Assembly (NCBI RefSeq): GCF_018991925.1
Contig: NW_024756914.1
Span: 6,614,217-6,678,216, forward strand
DNA from: Homarus americanus
Taxonomy: Eukaryota > Arthropoda > Malacostraca > Decapoda > Nephropidae
Length of the DNA stretch: 64,000 nt
Direction: 5' to 3'
The position numbers and the translations under genes are program-made. Shown one piece after another: positions 22,545-33,861 of the stretch (positions are counted from its first letter, which is position 1; each line of letters starts with the position of its first letter). A model generated the notes under the pieces. That model was given only the letters and a program-made list of their open reading frames with translations, had not been told where the DNA came from and did no database searches.

Positions 22545-22627
22545 TTGAAAGTAAGCACTGAAAATAAAACATTGAAAGTAAACACTATGAAAGTAAGCAC
22601 TGAAAATAAAACATTGAAAGTGAAATA
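22545..22627. repeat. Short tandem repeat, AACATTGAAAGTAAGCACTG-type unit
   Basis: About two to three imperfect copies combining ACATTGAAAGTAA with CACTGAAAATAAA. Non-coding. Confidence 0.65.
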
Positions 22628-22897
22628 AGTTAGTTTTCTTGGCAACACCAACCTAACCTAACCTTTGTTGAGTCAGTGTTCGTTCGGCTGCCTTAGGTCT
22701 GGTTGCTTTTTTCCGTGTACATGTTTCCTCCAGTAGCTAGAGAAGAATGAGTTCAGGTATACAAATCGTGGTGACGGGAACAGGTGGGCGTGATAGGGGT
22801 CATGTGGAGTGATTAATGACTTGCCCTCCCACCTGGCCGCTTGTCCTCCTACCTGACCGGACCACCTCCACACTGTGTCTGGTTTTGTGTGCTGGTA

Positions 22898-23002
22898 CTT
22901 TCGACCTAAATCTGTACTTGTATTTGATACCTAAATCTGTACTTATATTTGATACCTAAATCTGTACTTCTGCTTTCGACTTTAATCTCTACTTGTGCTT
23001 TA
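22898..23002. repeat. Minisatellite, ~28-bp unit, about 4 copies
   Basis: The unit is built around GATACCTAAATCTGTACTTG, with TTTCGAC/TTTGATA variants. Confidence 0.8.
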
Positions 23003-23091
23003 ATCTACCGTGTACCGTAATGCCGATTGAGAAATTGTAAGAGAGGAATCGTAACTATTGACCAAGGAAAGAGTGAAATAATGGTTTTAAA

Positions 23092-23316
23092 TTAGACAAA
23101 TTTAGATTTAGGCGTGAAATAGGTAAACACTGGTTTGGAAACAGAGTAGTGGATGAATGGAACAAGTTACCAAATATCATCATTAACTCGAATACGCTGA
23201 ATAGCTTCAAACATGGGTTGGATGCTTATATGAGCAATAGGGGTTGGGTGTAAACGGGACTGCCCAGTATGGGCCAATAGGCCCGCTGCAGTTTCCTCCA
23301 TTCTTATGTTCTTATG
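23092..23316 (+). mobile_element. 5'-truncated non-LTR retrotransposon end (C-terminus of ORF2 plus 3' tail)
   Basis: An open stretch of 53 codons plus stop (23092-23253) reads FRREIGKHWFGNRVVDEWNK and continues to SNRGWV*. This is the pattern 'FxNRVVdxWNxLP...tLnsFKxxLD' seen at the C-terminus of the polyprotein of CR1/Jockey-type non-LTR retrotransposons. A 3' tail follows, containing GGGCCAATAGGCCCGC and ending TTCTTATGTTCTTATG. Everything upstream, including the catalytic reverse-transcriptase core, is missing. A second copy lies inverted at 24722-24867. Clade assignment is approximate. Confidence 0.7.
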
Positions 23317-24283
23317 AATGTGTAGTGTATGGAGAGATACTATATACCTGCATTTCCCTCCTCCAATGTACTACTGTAGTTCCCTTAACATGTGACCTCA
23401 CCTACATATGACCCCACGCACATGTGACTAACTTACATAACCCCACACCCGCCCTTACCTGTGACCCAACCACAACCCGTGTCTTCCTTTTACCTGTGAA
23501 TTGTGTACTATGACCTGACTGTCCCCCCCGTCCCCTCCCAAGAGAGAAGAGCTCACACACGCATCACCTCACCCACATACCACTGTATACCTCCCACATG
23601 TGTCGACGCAACATGTGACTGACGAGGATTTTTAACCAATTTGTTGTACACGTTCGGCGGTGCGTGAACAACACTCATTTTTTTTACGACGGTCTGAAAA
23701 GGGGGACGCTAGAATTACCAAGTGAACAAGTTTGCTGCTGATGTTGTGGATGATAGAGAGAGAGAGAGGGGGGAGGGGGTGTTTTTCAATCTAGCTCTAT
23801 CTCTCTTTCCATTCTTTCATCGCAGGTTCCCTTTTAATTTCTGATCCTTTTCCTCTCTTCCCTCTCATCCTCTATCTCTCTCTCCACTCTCCTCTACTTC
23901 CCCTCTCCCACTCATTCCCCTCTCCCTCCCAGGACCTGTCGCTCCCTCGCACTGCTCATTAGGACAGACAGCTGGGAGTAACTATTTCCGCCACTCGCCA
24001 CCCGGAACATTTGCTTTCAAGAGCCTCCCCACCCCTCTCCCCCTTCTCTCCTTCCCCTCTCCCTTCCTCCCCACGACTCTTCATTTCCTCTTCCATCCCT
24101 CACCCTTCCCCCTTCGATCCTCCCCCTCACCTACGACCTTACCCCTTCCCCTCTGACCTTACCCCTCCCCTCATCTGCGACCCTTCCTGTGATGGGAATG
24201 GGCAAATATGCGGGAAGGGGGACGGGGGAAAGGGAGAGAGATGATTGGTAGGTAAGGAGAAAAGAGGGAAAGGGGAGGTAAAG

Positions 24284-24315
<32 letters not shown>

Positions 24316-24721
24316 AAAACAAAAACAAATCCCATCCAGTTATATAGACCGTGTGACTCAGAACACAAAATTTATAGGAATGACGTAAAATAACTCTAGT
24401 TTTTAATTATTTATATATATGTGTATATTTAATAAGAGGACGCGTGGCCTTACCTGCTAATTACCTCTTGATTTGTTCTCAGTGGTGGGTTTGATACCTT
24501 TACTAGTCTGTGGAGTAAATATTGTGCTGGGTGATGTACGGTCTCCGAGTCATTGGTCGTAAAGTGGATGCATTGTAAGTTTGTCTTTTCCCCATTAAAG
24601 TCATTGTTACATCTTTTTCTGCTTCTTCTATTTCTTTTATCCATTTTCTTCTCTTTCCTTTATGTTTTTCTTTCATTTCTCGTCTTTTTCTTATGTGGGT
24701 CGGATGCATTTCCACAGGTTT
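23317..24721. other. Dys: Spacer between the two inverted retrotransposon ends
   Basis: 23370-23620 contains loosely repeated CACATGTGAC-type motifs. 23830-24180 is pyrimidine-rich. A (GA)n array lies at 24281-24310. 24420-24720 is unique AT-rich sequence. No exon is seen. Confidence 0.5.
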
Positions 24722-24867
24722 TAAGAACATAAGAATGGAGGAAACTGCAGCGGGCCTATTGGCCCATACTGGGCAGTCCCGTTTACACCCAACCCCTATT
24801 GCTCATATGAGCATCCAACCTATGTTTGAAGCAATTCAGCGTATTCGAGTTAATGATGATATTTGGT
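24722..24867 (-). mobile_element. Second, shorter copy of the same non-LTR retrotransposon end
   Basis: The reverse complement matches 23171-23316, with about three differences over 146 bp. It ends in the same TTATGTTCTTA tail, so it belongs to the same family and its 5' truncation point lies further downstream. Only the last ~27 codons and the 3' tail remain. The low divergence suggests that both insertions are fairly recent or of similar age. Confidence 0.75.
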
Positions 24868-25344
24868 GAAGACTATGGTGAAATTTGGTAGGGAGGTGCG
24901 AATGGTGTAGGCTAGGGATTGTCGTGTAATTTCTCCTATCCCTTTATCTTTCCTTCTCTCCATTCCTCCACCCCGTCCCTTCCTCCCTCCCTCCCTCCAT
25001 GGTCGTCTAAGTCCGGGTCAAACTCTTCATCAACTCACTTTTACTGTGGAGTGGAAAATTATACACTCAATGGCCAAGATTACAGGTCGAGGTGACACAG
25101 GGCTGTTTATCACACTGTAGGGGTGGTGTGGTGTGGTAGGGTGTGGTGGGGTGGGGTGGGGTGTGACGCATGGTGGACTTGGACGGTGTCAGATCAGATG
25201 GGGCCCGCTCCTAATTAGACTGCCCCCCCCCTCCCGTAATCTAACCTGATATAAGGGTAGGGGCCCATTAGGATTGAACCCCAAAATCCTAATGGTTAGG
25301 TTGAGGGTCTTTAATAGATGGAGCCCTATGGGGTATTCATTTTG

Positions 25345-25521
25345 GGTCTATAACGTCGGGGGCCCGTTTGATCAGTCACTTAGGGCCTATTAATGCGGTC
25401 TATAACGTCTGGGGCCCGTATGATCAGTCACTTAGGGCCTATTAATGCGGTCTATAACGTCTGGGGCCCGTATGATCAGTCACGTAAGGCCTATTAATGC
25501 TGTGGCCGATTTGATCAGTCA
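25345..25521. repeat. Minisatellite, 52-bp unit, about 3.4 copies
   Basis: The unit includes GTCTATAACGTCTGGGGCCC, then TGATCAGTCACTTAGGGCC, then TATTAATGCG. Copies two and three are almost identical. Confidence 0.85.
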
Positions 25522-26888
25522 TTTTTTGTTTTTGCTAATTATAGGAAATTTAGCCTTATTATACCTGTGGGTTGTAGCTCCATAGTGGACGCTCGGAGAC
25601 TGTACCTGGATGTCTGGGCTGCTGTACCGTGTTGTGGCAGGGAGCACCCGAGTGACCCACCGCGTCTGTAAGTGATGGGGGAGCCTGTGTCACTCTTGAT
25701 TCCCAACACCCTGAGCAATAGCTGTGGGGAAAACCTGCAAAAGGAGAGAAAATATAGGAATGATTGAGGCTTTATTTCGGATCGTAATGTATTAACGTTG
25801 TTATAACATGATTGTAAAAAAGAAAAACGATGTAGAGATGACTGATACAAATTTCCACCAATAGGGTCGATTGTAGCAAATGACGTCATTGATGTACGGA
25901 TGTGTTGGGTGATTTTGACCAATAGGGTGATTGTAGCATGTGATGTTATAGATATGAGGGTAATATTGGTGAGTAAACTCGACGAATGAGAAAAGCAGGT
26001 TCGTGTAACATAATGGAAACGTGAGTGATGTTGGTGGATAAGATTAGTGAGCAGACGCCATTGAATTTTATTTTTAAAGGTGGCATTAAAAATTACACTA
26101 ATTTATACTGAATGGCTTAAAAAATACGGGAATTTCTAAGTAAATATAAGCTCATTTAGAAGCACCTTAAAAAAAAACTTGCAATTGTACTAACATTTTC
26201 CGAACATTTTATTTTTACCAACATTTTTATTTTTATTACAAACATTTTCTAGAGACATTATTTGTGGTTACTGTCGAGGGAAAGTTTCATTATTAGTTTG
26301 TTGAAAATTCCTCCCAGGCTGTGGCAAGAAAGTCAAGTAAATCGCCGAAACTTTGAGAAAGACTCGGTGTAAAAAAAGTCGTTGAAAGGATTTTGTGGAT
26401 TTAACTTGACCTTTCTTCATTATCGTAGGTTAAAAAATGTGACCCGCGAGTGGATTACAAAAGGGGGGTGTGTGTGTGTGTGTTGTTTTATTTTGAGGTA
26501 ACTAGTTTTGTGGCTTTGTTTGTGTTTGTCTAAGTATGTATGTTTGAGAGAGAGAGAGAGAGAGAGAGTATTACGTGCCGATTACTCAACCTTCAGTAGC
26601 TTATTGACTCATTCGCTTGGAATATTGAAACATTAATCTCTACCAATTTTTTATTTTTATTTTTTTTAAGAATGAAAGAAAAACAATAAGACGACAGGTA
26701 TCAGCTGGCATTGGGGCCTATACCAATACCTGCCGATAAATGATATGTTTTTTGTATTTTTTTTCCTAGTGTTAACTTGTATATTGTATTTGATTGATCC
26801 TGGGAAAAAATAACTTTGTTTTCGTGGTTTACGGTAAAAAGATGTTCGTGAATTTCGGTTATTGTTTTGTAGTGTTATTTGCGTTAAC

Positions 26889-27190
26889 CCTTTGAGTACG
26901 ATGTTATTTACGTCCCCTCCTTTCCCCTCCCCCTGAGTACAATGAGTTAGCCCCGTGAATTGTGTATTTTTAACACCTTGAATACACTCGGTTGCACCTT
27001 GAGTACGATTCCAAACACTTGAGCACAATGGACTAGTCAGTGAGTAGACTATTGTAACATTTGAGTTCATGAGTACAATAATTTCTCGACGTCTTGAGTA
27101 CATTGTCTTAAATCTCAGAATACGAGGACGTTTTCCCTTGAGTAAGATGACATTGTACTCAGGGGATTAAGGAGTCCTCGTACTTCAGGG
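26889..27190. repeat. Diverged tandem array with a CTTGAGTACRATG motif
   Basis: The motif TGAGTACAATG or a close variant recurs about eight times at irregular 25-50-bp spacing, in both orientations near the end (CATTGTACTCAGG). It appears to be a strongly decayed minisatellite. Confidence 0.55.
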
Positions 27191-27557
27191 AGTTAACATG
27201 AGTACTTCTCGTGTTTAATAATGCAAGTGTGTGTGTGTGTGTAAACTAAACTAGAGTGAGAAAATGCATTATCCAGATCAATCCTGTAGTGATGAGTTTA
27301 GAAAAAGCAAAAAAAAAAAAGCGTGATTTTGTAACTTTGTCGTTTACTGGAATTACACTCGCTGGAGGGGCCGCATGGATACAGAGAGCAGGGTCGTCTG
27401 TATCTTACAATGTATAATTAAATATGTATAATCCCTCGTTACATTATTTTCCCACGGTGTATATCTTAAGGTCACAAAAGGTCAAAGAGATCTAGGCCAC
27501 ACGGCGTTGGAAAAAGACGTAATATTGAAAAGGCGGAAGTTAATATCTGTCTGGGTC

Positions 27558-27648
27558 AAGTGTAGTGAAGTGTAGTGTAGTGTAGTGTAGTGTAGTGTAG
27601 TGTAGTGTAGTGTAGTGTAGCGAGTGTAGTGTAGTGTCGTGTAGTGTA
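27558..27648. repeat. (GTGTA)n pentanucleotide array
   Basis: About 16 copies of GTGTA/AGTGT with three single-base variants. Confidence 0.95.
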
Positions 27649-28002
27649 GATAAGTTTGAAGATGACATGAATGATCATTTTCCATTAAATTTTCGATCAT
27701 TATTATTTTTTTAAGTTTTGATCTTTATTGGTGGTGCAGTTAACTGGAAGATAATATTTATTTAATGTGAGTACAGCCCATGGGTTAAGTTCCGCGTTAA
27801 AAGTCAGGTTTTCATCAGAGTTGCAAGGTGTCTCATTGTGCCTGTCGATTAAATATTAAATTCTTTACGGCAAGTTTATTTTAGGTTTTTTGTTTATAGT
27901 TTTAGTTTTAATGACTTTGGACGTTGGTTATATACTGTACCGTGATTTAAGATGCCTTGTATGTTTTTGTTTTTCTGGACTTGAAAGTAGTCGGTGAGTG
28001 TT

Positions 28003-28003
28003 T

Positions 28004-28042
<39 letters not shown>

Positions 28043-28044
28043 TT
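28003..28044. repeat. (TTTA)10 microsatellite
   Basis: A TTTA tetranucleotide array of about 40 bp. Confidence 0.95.
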
Positions 28045-28374
28045 GTTGTTCGGTTTATTTTTCTCGATTTGTCTCTATTGGGTAAAAATACAATATTTTA
28101 TACTATATATTGTGGTTTCTCATTCCGCTTTTCTCTCTCCCTTCTTTCTTTCTTTCTTCCCCCCCTCTCTTCTTCCCACTCCATTCTCCCCTCTCCTACC
28201 CCATCCTCTATCCTTCTTCCCTCCCCCCCCCTCCCTCCTCACCCTTCTCTGGCGACCCCTGAATGGCATGAGTCGCATAATCACCAATCATGACTGTTAA
28301 TTGCCCTCGTTGCCCGCCGCTCCCTACTGAAGCCTATTAGTGGCTGTGTGTGTGGCGTTCATACCCTTGTTTTG

Positions 28375-28377
<3 letters not shown>

Positions 28378-28416
<39 letters not shown>
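28378..28416. repeat. (GA)19 microsatellite
   Basis: An uninterrupted GA array. Confidence 0.95.
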
Positions 28417-28420
<4 letters not shown>

Positions 28421-28502
28421 GGTACCTGTCAATTCGAATTCTTGTTACTGATCATCTAGTTTAAAGTGGCTGGTCAATCTAAATTCTTTTAGACAGGCAG
28501 TT

Positions 28503-28634
28503 CGGATTCTTGATGTTAGGAAAATCTGGATTCTTGAGGCTGGGAAAAATCCGGATTTTTGATGCTGGGGAAATCCTGATTCTTGATGTTAGGAAAATCC
28601 GGATTCTTGATGTTAGGAAAATCCGGATTCTTGT
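28503..28634. repeat. Minisatellite, 24-bp unit, about 5.5 copies
   Basis: The unit is close to GGATTCTTGATGTTAGGAAA followed by ATCC, with GATGCTGGG variants. Confidence 0.9.
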
Positions 28635-28966
28635 ATCATTTCAGCCCCCGAATTCTAGAACACTTGGATCTTTTGCGGGAAAATATTGGTCAAGACGATG
28701 CGATGGCCCAGAGTATTTCATAAAGGCAGAGGAGAAGCCCAAGTGAAGGGTCAAGTGCATAATAACAGGAATTTCTTAGACCATTCCTGAGAGTCTTGTG
28801 AATGAAGAGGAGGAGGAGGAGGGGAGGGGAGGGGAGGCGGAGGAGGAGGAGGGGAGGAGTAGGAGGGGACGAGTAGGAAGAGGTCGAACGTAATGGTGAT
28901 AATGGCGTTAATGATGACGCCATTGTGTAGATGATGAAAAAATGAGATTGGAATTGATAGTTGGAA

Positions 28967-29125
28967 TGATTGTGGAATGACAGTGACAGTGGGAATGATT
29001 GGAATGACAGTGACAGTGGGAATGATTGGAATGACAGTGGCAGTGGGAATGATTGGAATGACAGTGATAGTGAGAATGATTGGAATTGACAGTTAGTGGG
29101 AATGATTGGAATGACTGGAAATAAC
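28967..29125. repeat. Minisatellite, 27-bp unit, about 6 copies
   Basis: The unit is GGAATGACAGTGACAGTGGG followed by AATGATT, with internal variation. The His/Ser/Asn-rich minus-strand frame across it is the translated repeat. Confidence 0.9.
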
Positions 29126-29198
29126 AGTTAATGGGAATGGCAGTAAGAGCGACAATGACTGTATTTCGTAAGACCATCATCATTGTATTTTAAGAAAG

Positions 29199-29201
<3 letters not shown>

Positions 29202-29250
<49 letters not shown>
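29202..29250. repeat. (GA)24 microsatellite
   Basis: An uninterrupted GA array followed by about 140 bp of purine-rich sequence. Confidence 0.95.
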
Positions 29251-29255
<5 letters not shown>

Positions 29256-30191
29256 ATGAAAAAAGGGAGAAAATTATAAAGAGATGGAGGAAGGGGAGAC
29301 AGAGAGGAGGAAAGAGGAAGGAATAAATAATGATGATAGCTGGAGGGGTGGGGAGGGTGTGAGTGGGGAGGAGGAGGGGGCAAGTTGAGAGAGAGAGAGA
29401 ATATTAATCAGAAAAAGGTCATTAATACTGTTTTAAGAGAGTTTCACCTTTATATGAAGTTTGACCGGCTCTAATGGTCTCCTCTCCCTCAGTATTTTTA
29501 GGTCCATTTTTATTTTTTATTTTTATTTTTTGCTGTAAACTCCATTGAAAAAATACCTGTCTAGTTGTATCAATTAATAATCATAAAGTCGGGATATTTT
29601 TTATTCTTTGGTGACAGTACTGCAAATGGTCTTTTAATGCAGGGAAAACGAAACTGCTGAACCTAACCTAACCAAACCTAACGAAAATCACCTACCCTTC
29701 CAAGATTACTGCTCAGCTTATCTTGGCTTCACGGTAAGCTGAATAGCGGCAGCAGGTGATTACTATCGATGTCACGACGTTGGTCTTGTCCTGTTGAAAA
29801 ATGAATTACGTTAGGGATGCATCCGTCGAGAAGGACAAGTTTAATGGAGGAAAAAGAACTTGTTGATAAAGAAAGACCAGCGAAGTGGGGAGAGAGAGAG
29901 AGAGAGAGAGATGTCATGGTAGTTGTGGTTGTTGTGGTGGCAGGTCGTAGTGGTGGTGGCAGGCAGTAGTAGTGGTGGAAGGTAAGGTGATGGTGGCAGG
30001 CAGTAGTGGTGATGGCAGGCAGTAGTAGTGGTGGCAGGTAGTGGTGGTGGTGGTCATTGGGAAGGGTGACAGTGAGGGAGAGGGGGTCCAGGAGGCTAGG
30101 CAGCCTACCGTAGTAATTTTTAATTTTCTCTTGTTATTAGATTTCTGGGGGTCGAGGTTGGGCTGATGAGGGCTATATGTGAGGGGGATAA
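29251..30191. other. Dys: Intron block between GA array and large minisatellite
   Basis: Contents are a purine tract (29251-29400), an AT-rich T-run region (29500-29620), short AACC/CCTAACC motifs (about 29660), a (GA)n run (29889-29911), and GGTGGTGGCAGGCAGTAGTAG-type loose repeats (29925-30060). No exon is seen. Confidence 0.5.
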
Positions 30192-30810
30192 GGGCTCAGG
30201 GCTAAGGTCTCAGGGTCAGTGATCAGGGCTAAGGTCTCAGGGTCAGTGATCAGGGCTAAGGTCTCAGGGTCAGTGATCAGGGCTAAGGGTCTCAGGGTCA
30301 GTGATCAGGGCTAAGGTCAAGGAGATGGACCTCAGGAAGGTAGGTCTAAGGTCTCAGGGTAGGTGATCAGGCTCAGGGTCAGTGATCAGGGTTAAGGTCT
30401 CAGGGTCAGTGATCAGGGCTAAGGTCTCAGGGTAGGTGATCAGGCTAAGGTCTCAGGGTAGGTGATCAGGTTAAGGTCTCAGGGTCAGTGATCAGGGCTA
30501 AGGTCTCAGGGTCAGTGATCAGGGCTAAGGTCTCAGGGTCAGTGATCAGGGCTAAGGTCTCAGGGTCAGTGATTAGGGCTAAGGTAAGGTCTCAGGGTCA
30601 GTGATCAGGGCTAAGGTCTCAGGGTCAGTGATCAGGGCTAAGGTCTCAGGGTCAGTGATTAGGGCTAAGGTCTCAGGGTCAGTGATCAGGGCTAAGGTCT
30701 CAGGGTCAGTGATCAGGGCTAAGGTCTCAGGGTCAATGATCAGGGCTAAGGTCTCAGGGTCAGTGATTAGGGCTAAGGTCTCAGGAGCAGTGTTCAGGGA
30801 TATGATCTCA
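30192..30810. repeat. Large minisatellite, 27-bp unit, more than 20 copies
   Basis: The unit is GGGTCAGTGATCAGGGCTAA followed by GGTCTCA, containing the palindrome TGATCA. Some copies carry deletions (GGGTAGGTGATCAGG) and small insertions. Because 27 is a multiple of three and no copy carries a stop in that frame, both strands show an open frame of 9-residue repeats (minus strand ETLALITDP). I do not regard it as a protein. Confidence 0.95.
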
Positions 30811-31698
30811 GGGCTCAAGTAATTCTTTGGGGCCCAGGGGAGAGAGTAAGACCTACCTCTCCGGCTTTCATTAGTGATAAAGACTAATACCCTGACTTCT
30901 GTTCCGTCACTCTTAGGCCTAAGAACCTTATATAACAGGACCACATACAGAGGAACCTTTTACCAGGTGTGTGTGTCGTGCAGCAGATGTAGTAGTAGTA
31001 GTAGTAGTAGTAGTATCGACCTTTTTACTGTATATATTTAACTTACTATTTATTACCTGCATATAATATTTTTATTATTTTTACCAAACTTGTCTAGTCG
31101 TGTGATATAAACGACTCCACCTGAAGATTTGTTTTTTGTACCTGTCGACAATGGCCACGTAATAATAGTAGGCCTAACCTATTGTTGTTGGCGAGGCGTT
31201 CACGACACACTGATGAAAATGTGTCCATCCCCGCGGTGCAATATTGAAACACCGCATCTATGTTGACAGTCACTCAACAAACTGGGCTGGTCGTGTGTTT
31301 CCTTCACGCTAGAATACACTGTTTGGACGCTCTGGATTCCCCCCCCTCCCTCCCTCCGAGTCAATATTAATCTTGGGAGAGTAATATTTATTTATTCATT
31401 GTATTTATAATTTGTTTTTTTTCTGTTTTCCGATGGATTTTATCTTTCATTTCTTTTATTTAATAGGAGGAAGTGGAGGTTAAGTGGAAAAGCTTTCTAT
31501 TTATTTATTTTTTGTTGTTGAGGGTAGGTAAGGTATGGCAATGGAAGGTAAATACTTGTTTTGGGTGGTAATAAGGACCTCGAGACTGTATGAGGTTGGT
31601 GGGTCAACATCATTAGAGTTGAGGTTTTTTTTTTTGGTCTAAATACCCATAATTCGTAAACTGTGTTGGGTATGTTTATGAAGTGTAGGGACTGATAA
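30811..31698. other. Dys: Intron block after the large minisatellite
   Basis: An (AGT)n trinucleotide run lies at 30989-31014. Otherwise the block is unique sequence, including a short moderately GC-rich stretch (31190-31330) and AT-rich sequence. No exon is seen. Confidence 0.5.
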
Positions 31699-31915
31699 GG
31701 TGTGACACGTATGTAATGTTGGTGTGACACGTGTGTAATGATGGTGTGACACGTGTGTAATGATGGTGTGACACGTGTGTAATGATGGTGTGACACGTAT
31801 GTAATGATGGTGTAACACGTGTGTAATGATGTAATGACATATAATGATGGTGTGGCACATATAATGATGGTGTGGCACATATAATGATGGTGTGACATAC
31901 ATTGATGGTGTGACA
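31699..31915. repeat. Minisatellite, 22-bp unit shortening to 20 bp, about 10 copies
   Basis: The unit GTGTGACACGTGTGTAATGA(TG) contains the palindrome CACGTG. Later copies are GTGTGGCACATATAATGATG. Confidence 0.9.
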
Positions 31916-31981
31916 GGTAGATAGGCATCAGTGTCGGACTATTGTAAGTCCTGACACTATCTGGACGCGACTTTTGAATTG

Positions 31982-32345
31982 TGTTGAATACGTCAATACT
32001 AATTTTACAGCTCAAGATGTGAAATTCAGAGAGCGACCAGTGTGCTAAAGCTGTACCTTCCTTGTTCGATAATGCTCTTAGTGTCGTAGATTCAGTGTTA
32101 GTATTGGAGGCTTTAATGAGTTCCAGCGGCGTTTGTGTATTAATGTGGATTTTGAAACGTGTTGCATACGTCAATGTAAAGTTGATTTGAAAACTTGTAA
32201 ATTCATCAGTTTATCGTTGCGTGAGGCGAACACTTACCATGGTGTTTGATAATGCGATTAACGTTCTATTGTAGATTCAGTATTGGTGTTGGGGACCGTG
32301 GATGTAAGTGGTGTTTGTCTTTGAAGTTTGTTGAATACATTAATA
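31982..32345. repeat. Diverged direct duplication, ~180-bp unit, two copies
   Basis: Matched landmarks occur in the same order in both copies: TTGAATACGTCAATAC / TTGCATACGTCAATG; TTCGATAATGCTCTTAGTG / TTTGATAATGCGATTAACG; GTAGATTCAGTGTTAGTATTGG / GTAGATTCAGTATTGGTGTTGG; GGCGTTTGTGT / GGTGTTTGTCT. The copies lie head to tail. I see no coding content. Confidence 0.65.
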
Positions 32346-32484
32346 CGAATAATATATTATACACAAGGTGAGTTACCAGGCTTCGCTCGGGTGCAGGGAC
32401 AGCAGAGTGTGTACTACCAGTGGTAAAGGCCATTCCTACCTTCCTACCACATTTCAGCTGTCTTCAAAACTGTGGAAATGCATA

Positions 32485-32522
<38 letters not shown>

Positions 32523-33203
32523 GGTGACCTTTGTTAAGAAAAAATAACATGACCTATTCTTAGCAGGCAAGGTAAGGTGGCTGGGGGCGGTACTTCACCA
32601 GGTGATAACTCACAGGTAAAGGTTACGAGGTTGTTGGGGGGAGGTGCCTGAGGGTGGTAGGTGGAGGCTGTAGGTGTGAGCGGTGGTGACCTCTGTGATG
32701 GTGGTGTTGGTGTATAGCTGCTGTTGTTGATACTGATGCATTGTGTTGTTGGTGTCAGCATGTTGGCGCTAGCAGCATTGTTGTTGTTGGTTGGTTGATA
32801 GTGGCGGCAGTGATAAATATTGTCTTTACTGGTGTGATTGTAGTGATCAATGTTGTGGTGATAGTGACTGGGTAGTTATTAGTGGTTGTGCTTTTGTTGT
32901 TTTATGTAACGATTGTAGTAGTGTCACTGCTGTTGTTAGTGATGTTGTACCGTTGAATGTCGGCAAGTTTGAAATTTACATAAATACCACCATTTCCATG
33001 TGAAGTGTGAGAGCACAGTGAGACGCTTATGTTGGTGAGTGTACAATTTAATGAAAACAAAACTGTCCTCATTTTGGGGGTGAATAATAGTTGTGTTTCT
33101 GCCTCTCCCACCACAAATGGGCTTTTGTGTGAAGTACTGTACATTTACATATCGTGTGTGTGTGTGTGTGTTGGTACATGGCCAAGGTAGTGGTTGCTTG
33201 GTG

Positions 33204-33207
<4 letters not shown>

Positions 33208-33251
<44 letters not shown>
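33208..33251. repeat. (GA)22 microsatellite
   Basis: An uninterrupted GA array. Confidence 0.95.
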
Positions 33252-33253
<2 letters not shown>

Positions 33254-33805
33254 GAAGGTACATTTAACATTTTCATATCAATAATGTCTTCCTAATTCAT
33301 TATATCTGGTAAATATTAGCTGCTTGATTATCCTCTTGCAATAATGACTTGTATGTTTGAATTGTTTTTGTTTCTTTTGGCAGTGGTGAAAAAAAATCAT
33401 AACAAATTTCCCACAAATGATATCTGTGTTTGCTGGTGGATGAAATAAAAGGTAAAATCTCTATGTTGCAATACAAGAAAACGAATCAATGTTGCAATGT
33501 ACGTAAAGCTGGATTAGTCTTACGAACGAAGGGGCTTTTAACAGGAATAGATAAAACCTTACCGAAAAGAAGAAAAAAATAAAGTATGATTGGAAGTGTT
33601 TTATCATCGTGCTTTTGGGTTTCCGGATCTGAAGGATAAATGGTCGGTGATATAAAAGCTTCGAGTAATTATTGTAAACCAGGAGGTAATTGTTATTATA
33701 TGTTGCAATACGGATATGCTAGACACTGGAATATTACAAATGAATGTAGGCGAGTTGATGACGTCTTCTCTTTGATCTCTCTCTCTCCCTCCCTTGCCAT
33801 GTTTG

Positions 33806-33861
33806 TAGGTTAGGTTAGGTTAGGTTAGGTTAGGTTAGGTTAGGTTAGGTTAGGTTAGGTT
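33806..33861 (+). repeat. Interstitial telomere-type (TTAGG)11
   Basis: Eleven perfect head-to-tail copies of TTAGG, the arthropod telomere unit, with an abrupt start after GTTTG and end before TGAGAG. It is too short and internal to be a chromosome end. Confidence 0.95.

Larger units (their letters stand above)
24868..28000. other. Dys: Intron block: minisatellite, unique sequence and degenerate motif arrays
   Basis: Contents are a GGTGTG-rich patch (25120-25165), the 52-bp minisatellite (25345-25521), a near-duplication around ACCAATAGGGT..GATTGTAGCA (25856 and 25918), a short (GT)n (26467-26483), (GA)n (26546-26568), scattered GAGTACAATG motifs (26889-27190) and the GTGTA array (27558-27648). 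No exon is seen. Confidence 0.5.

Noticed and set aside
30579..30944. 121-codon minus-strand frame of 9-residue repeats (ETLALITDP)
   Set aside because: It is the 27-bp minisatellite read in one frame; both strands are open and there is no flanking domain.
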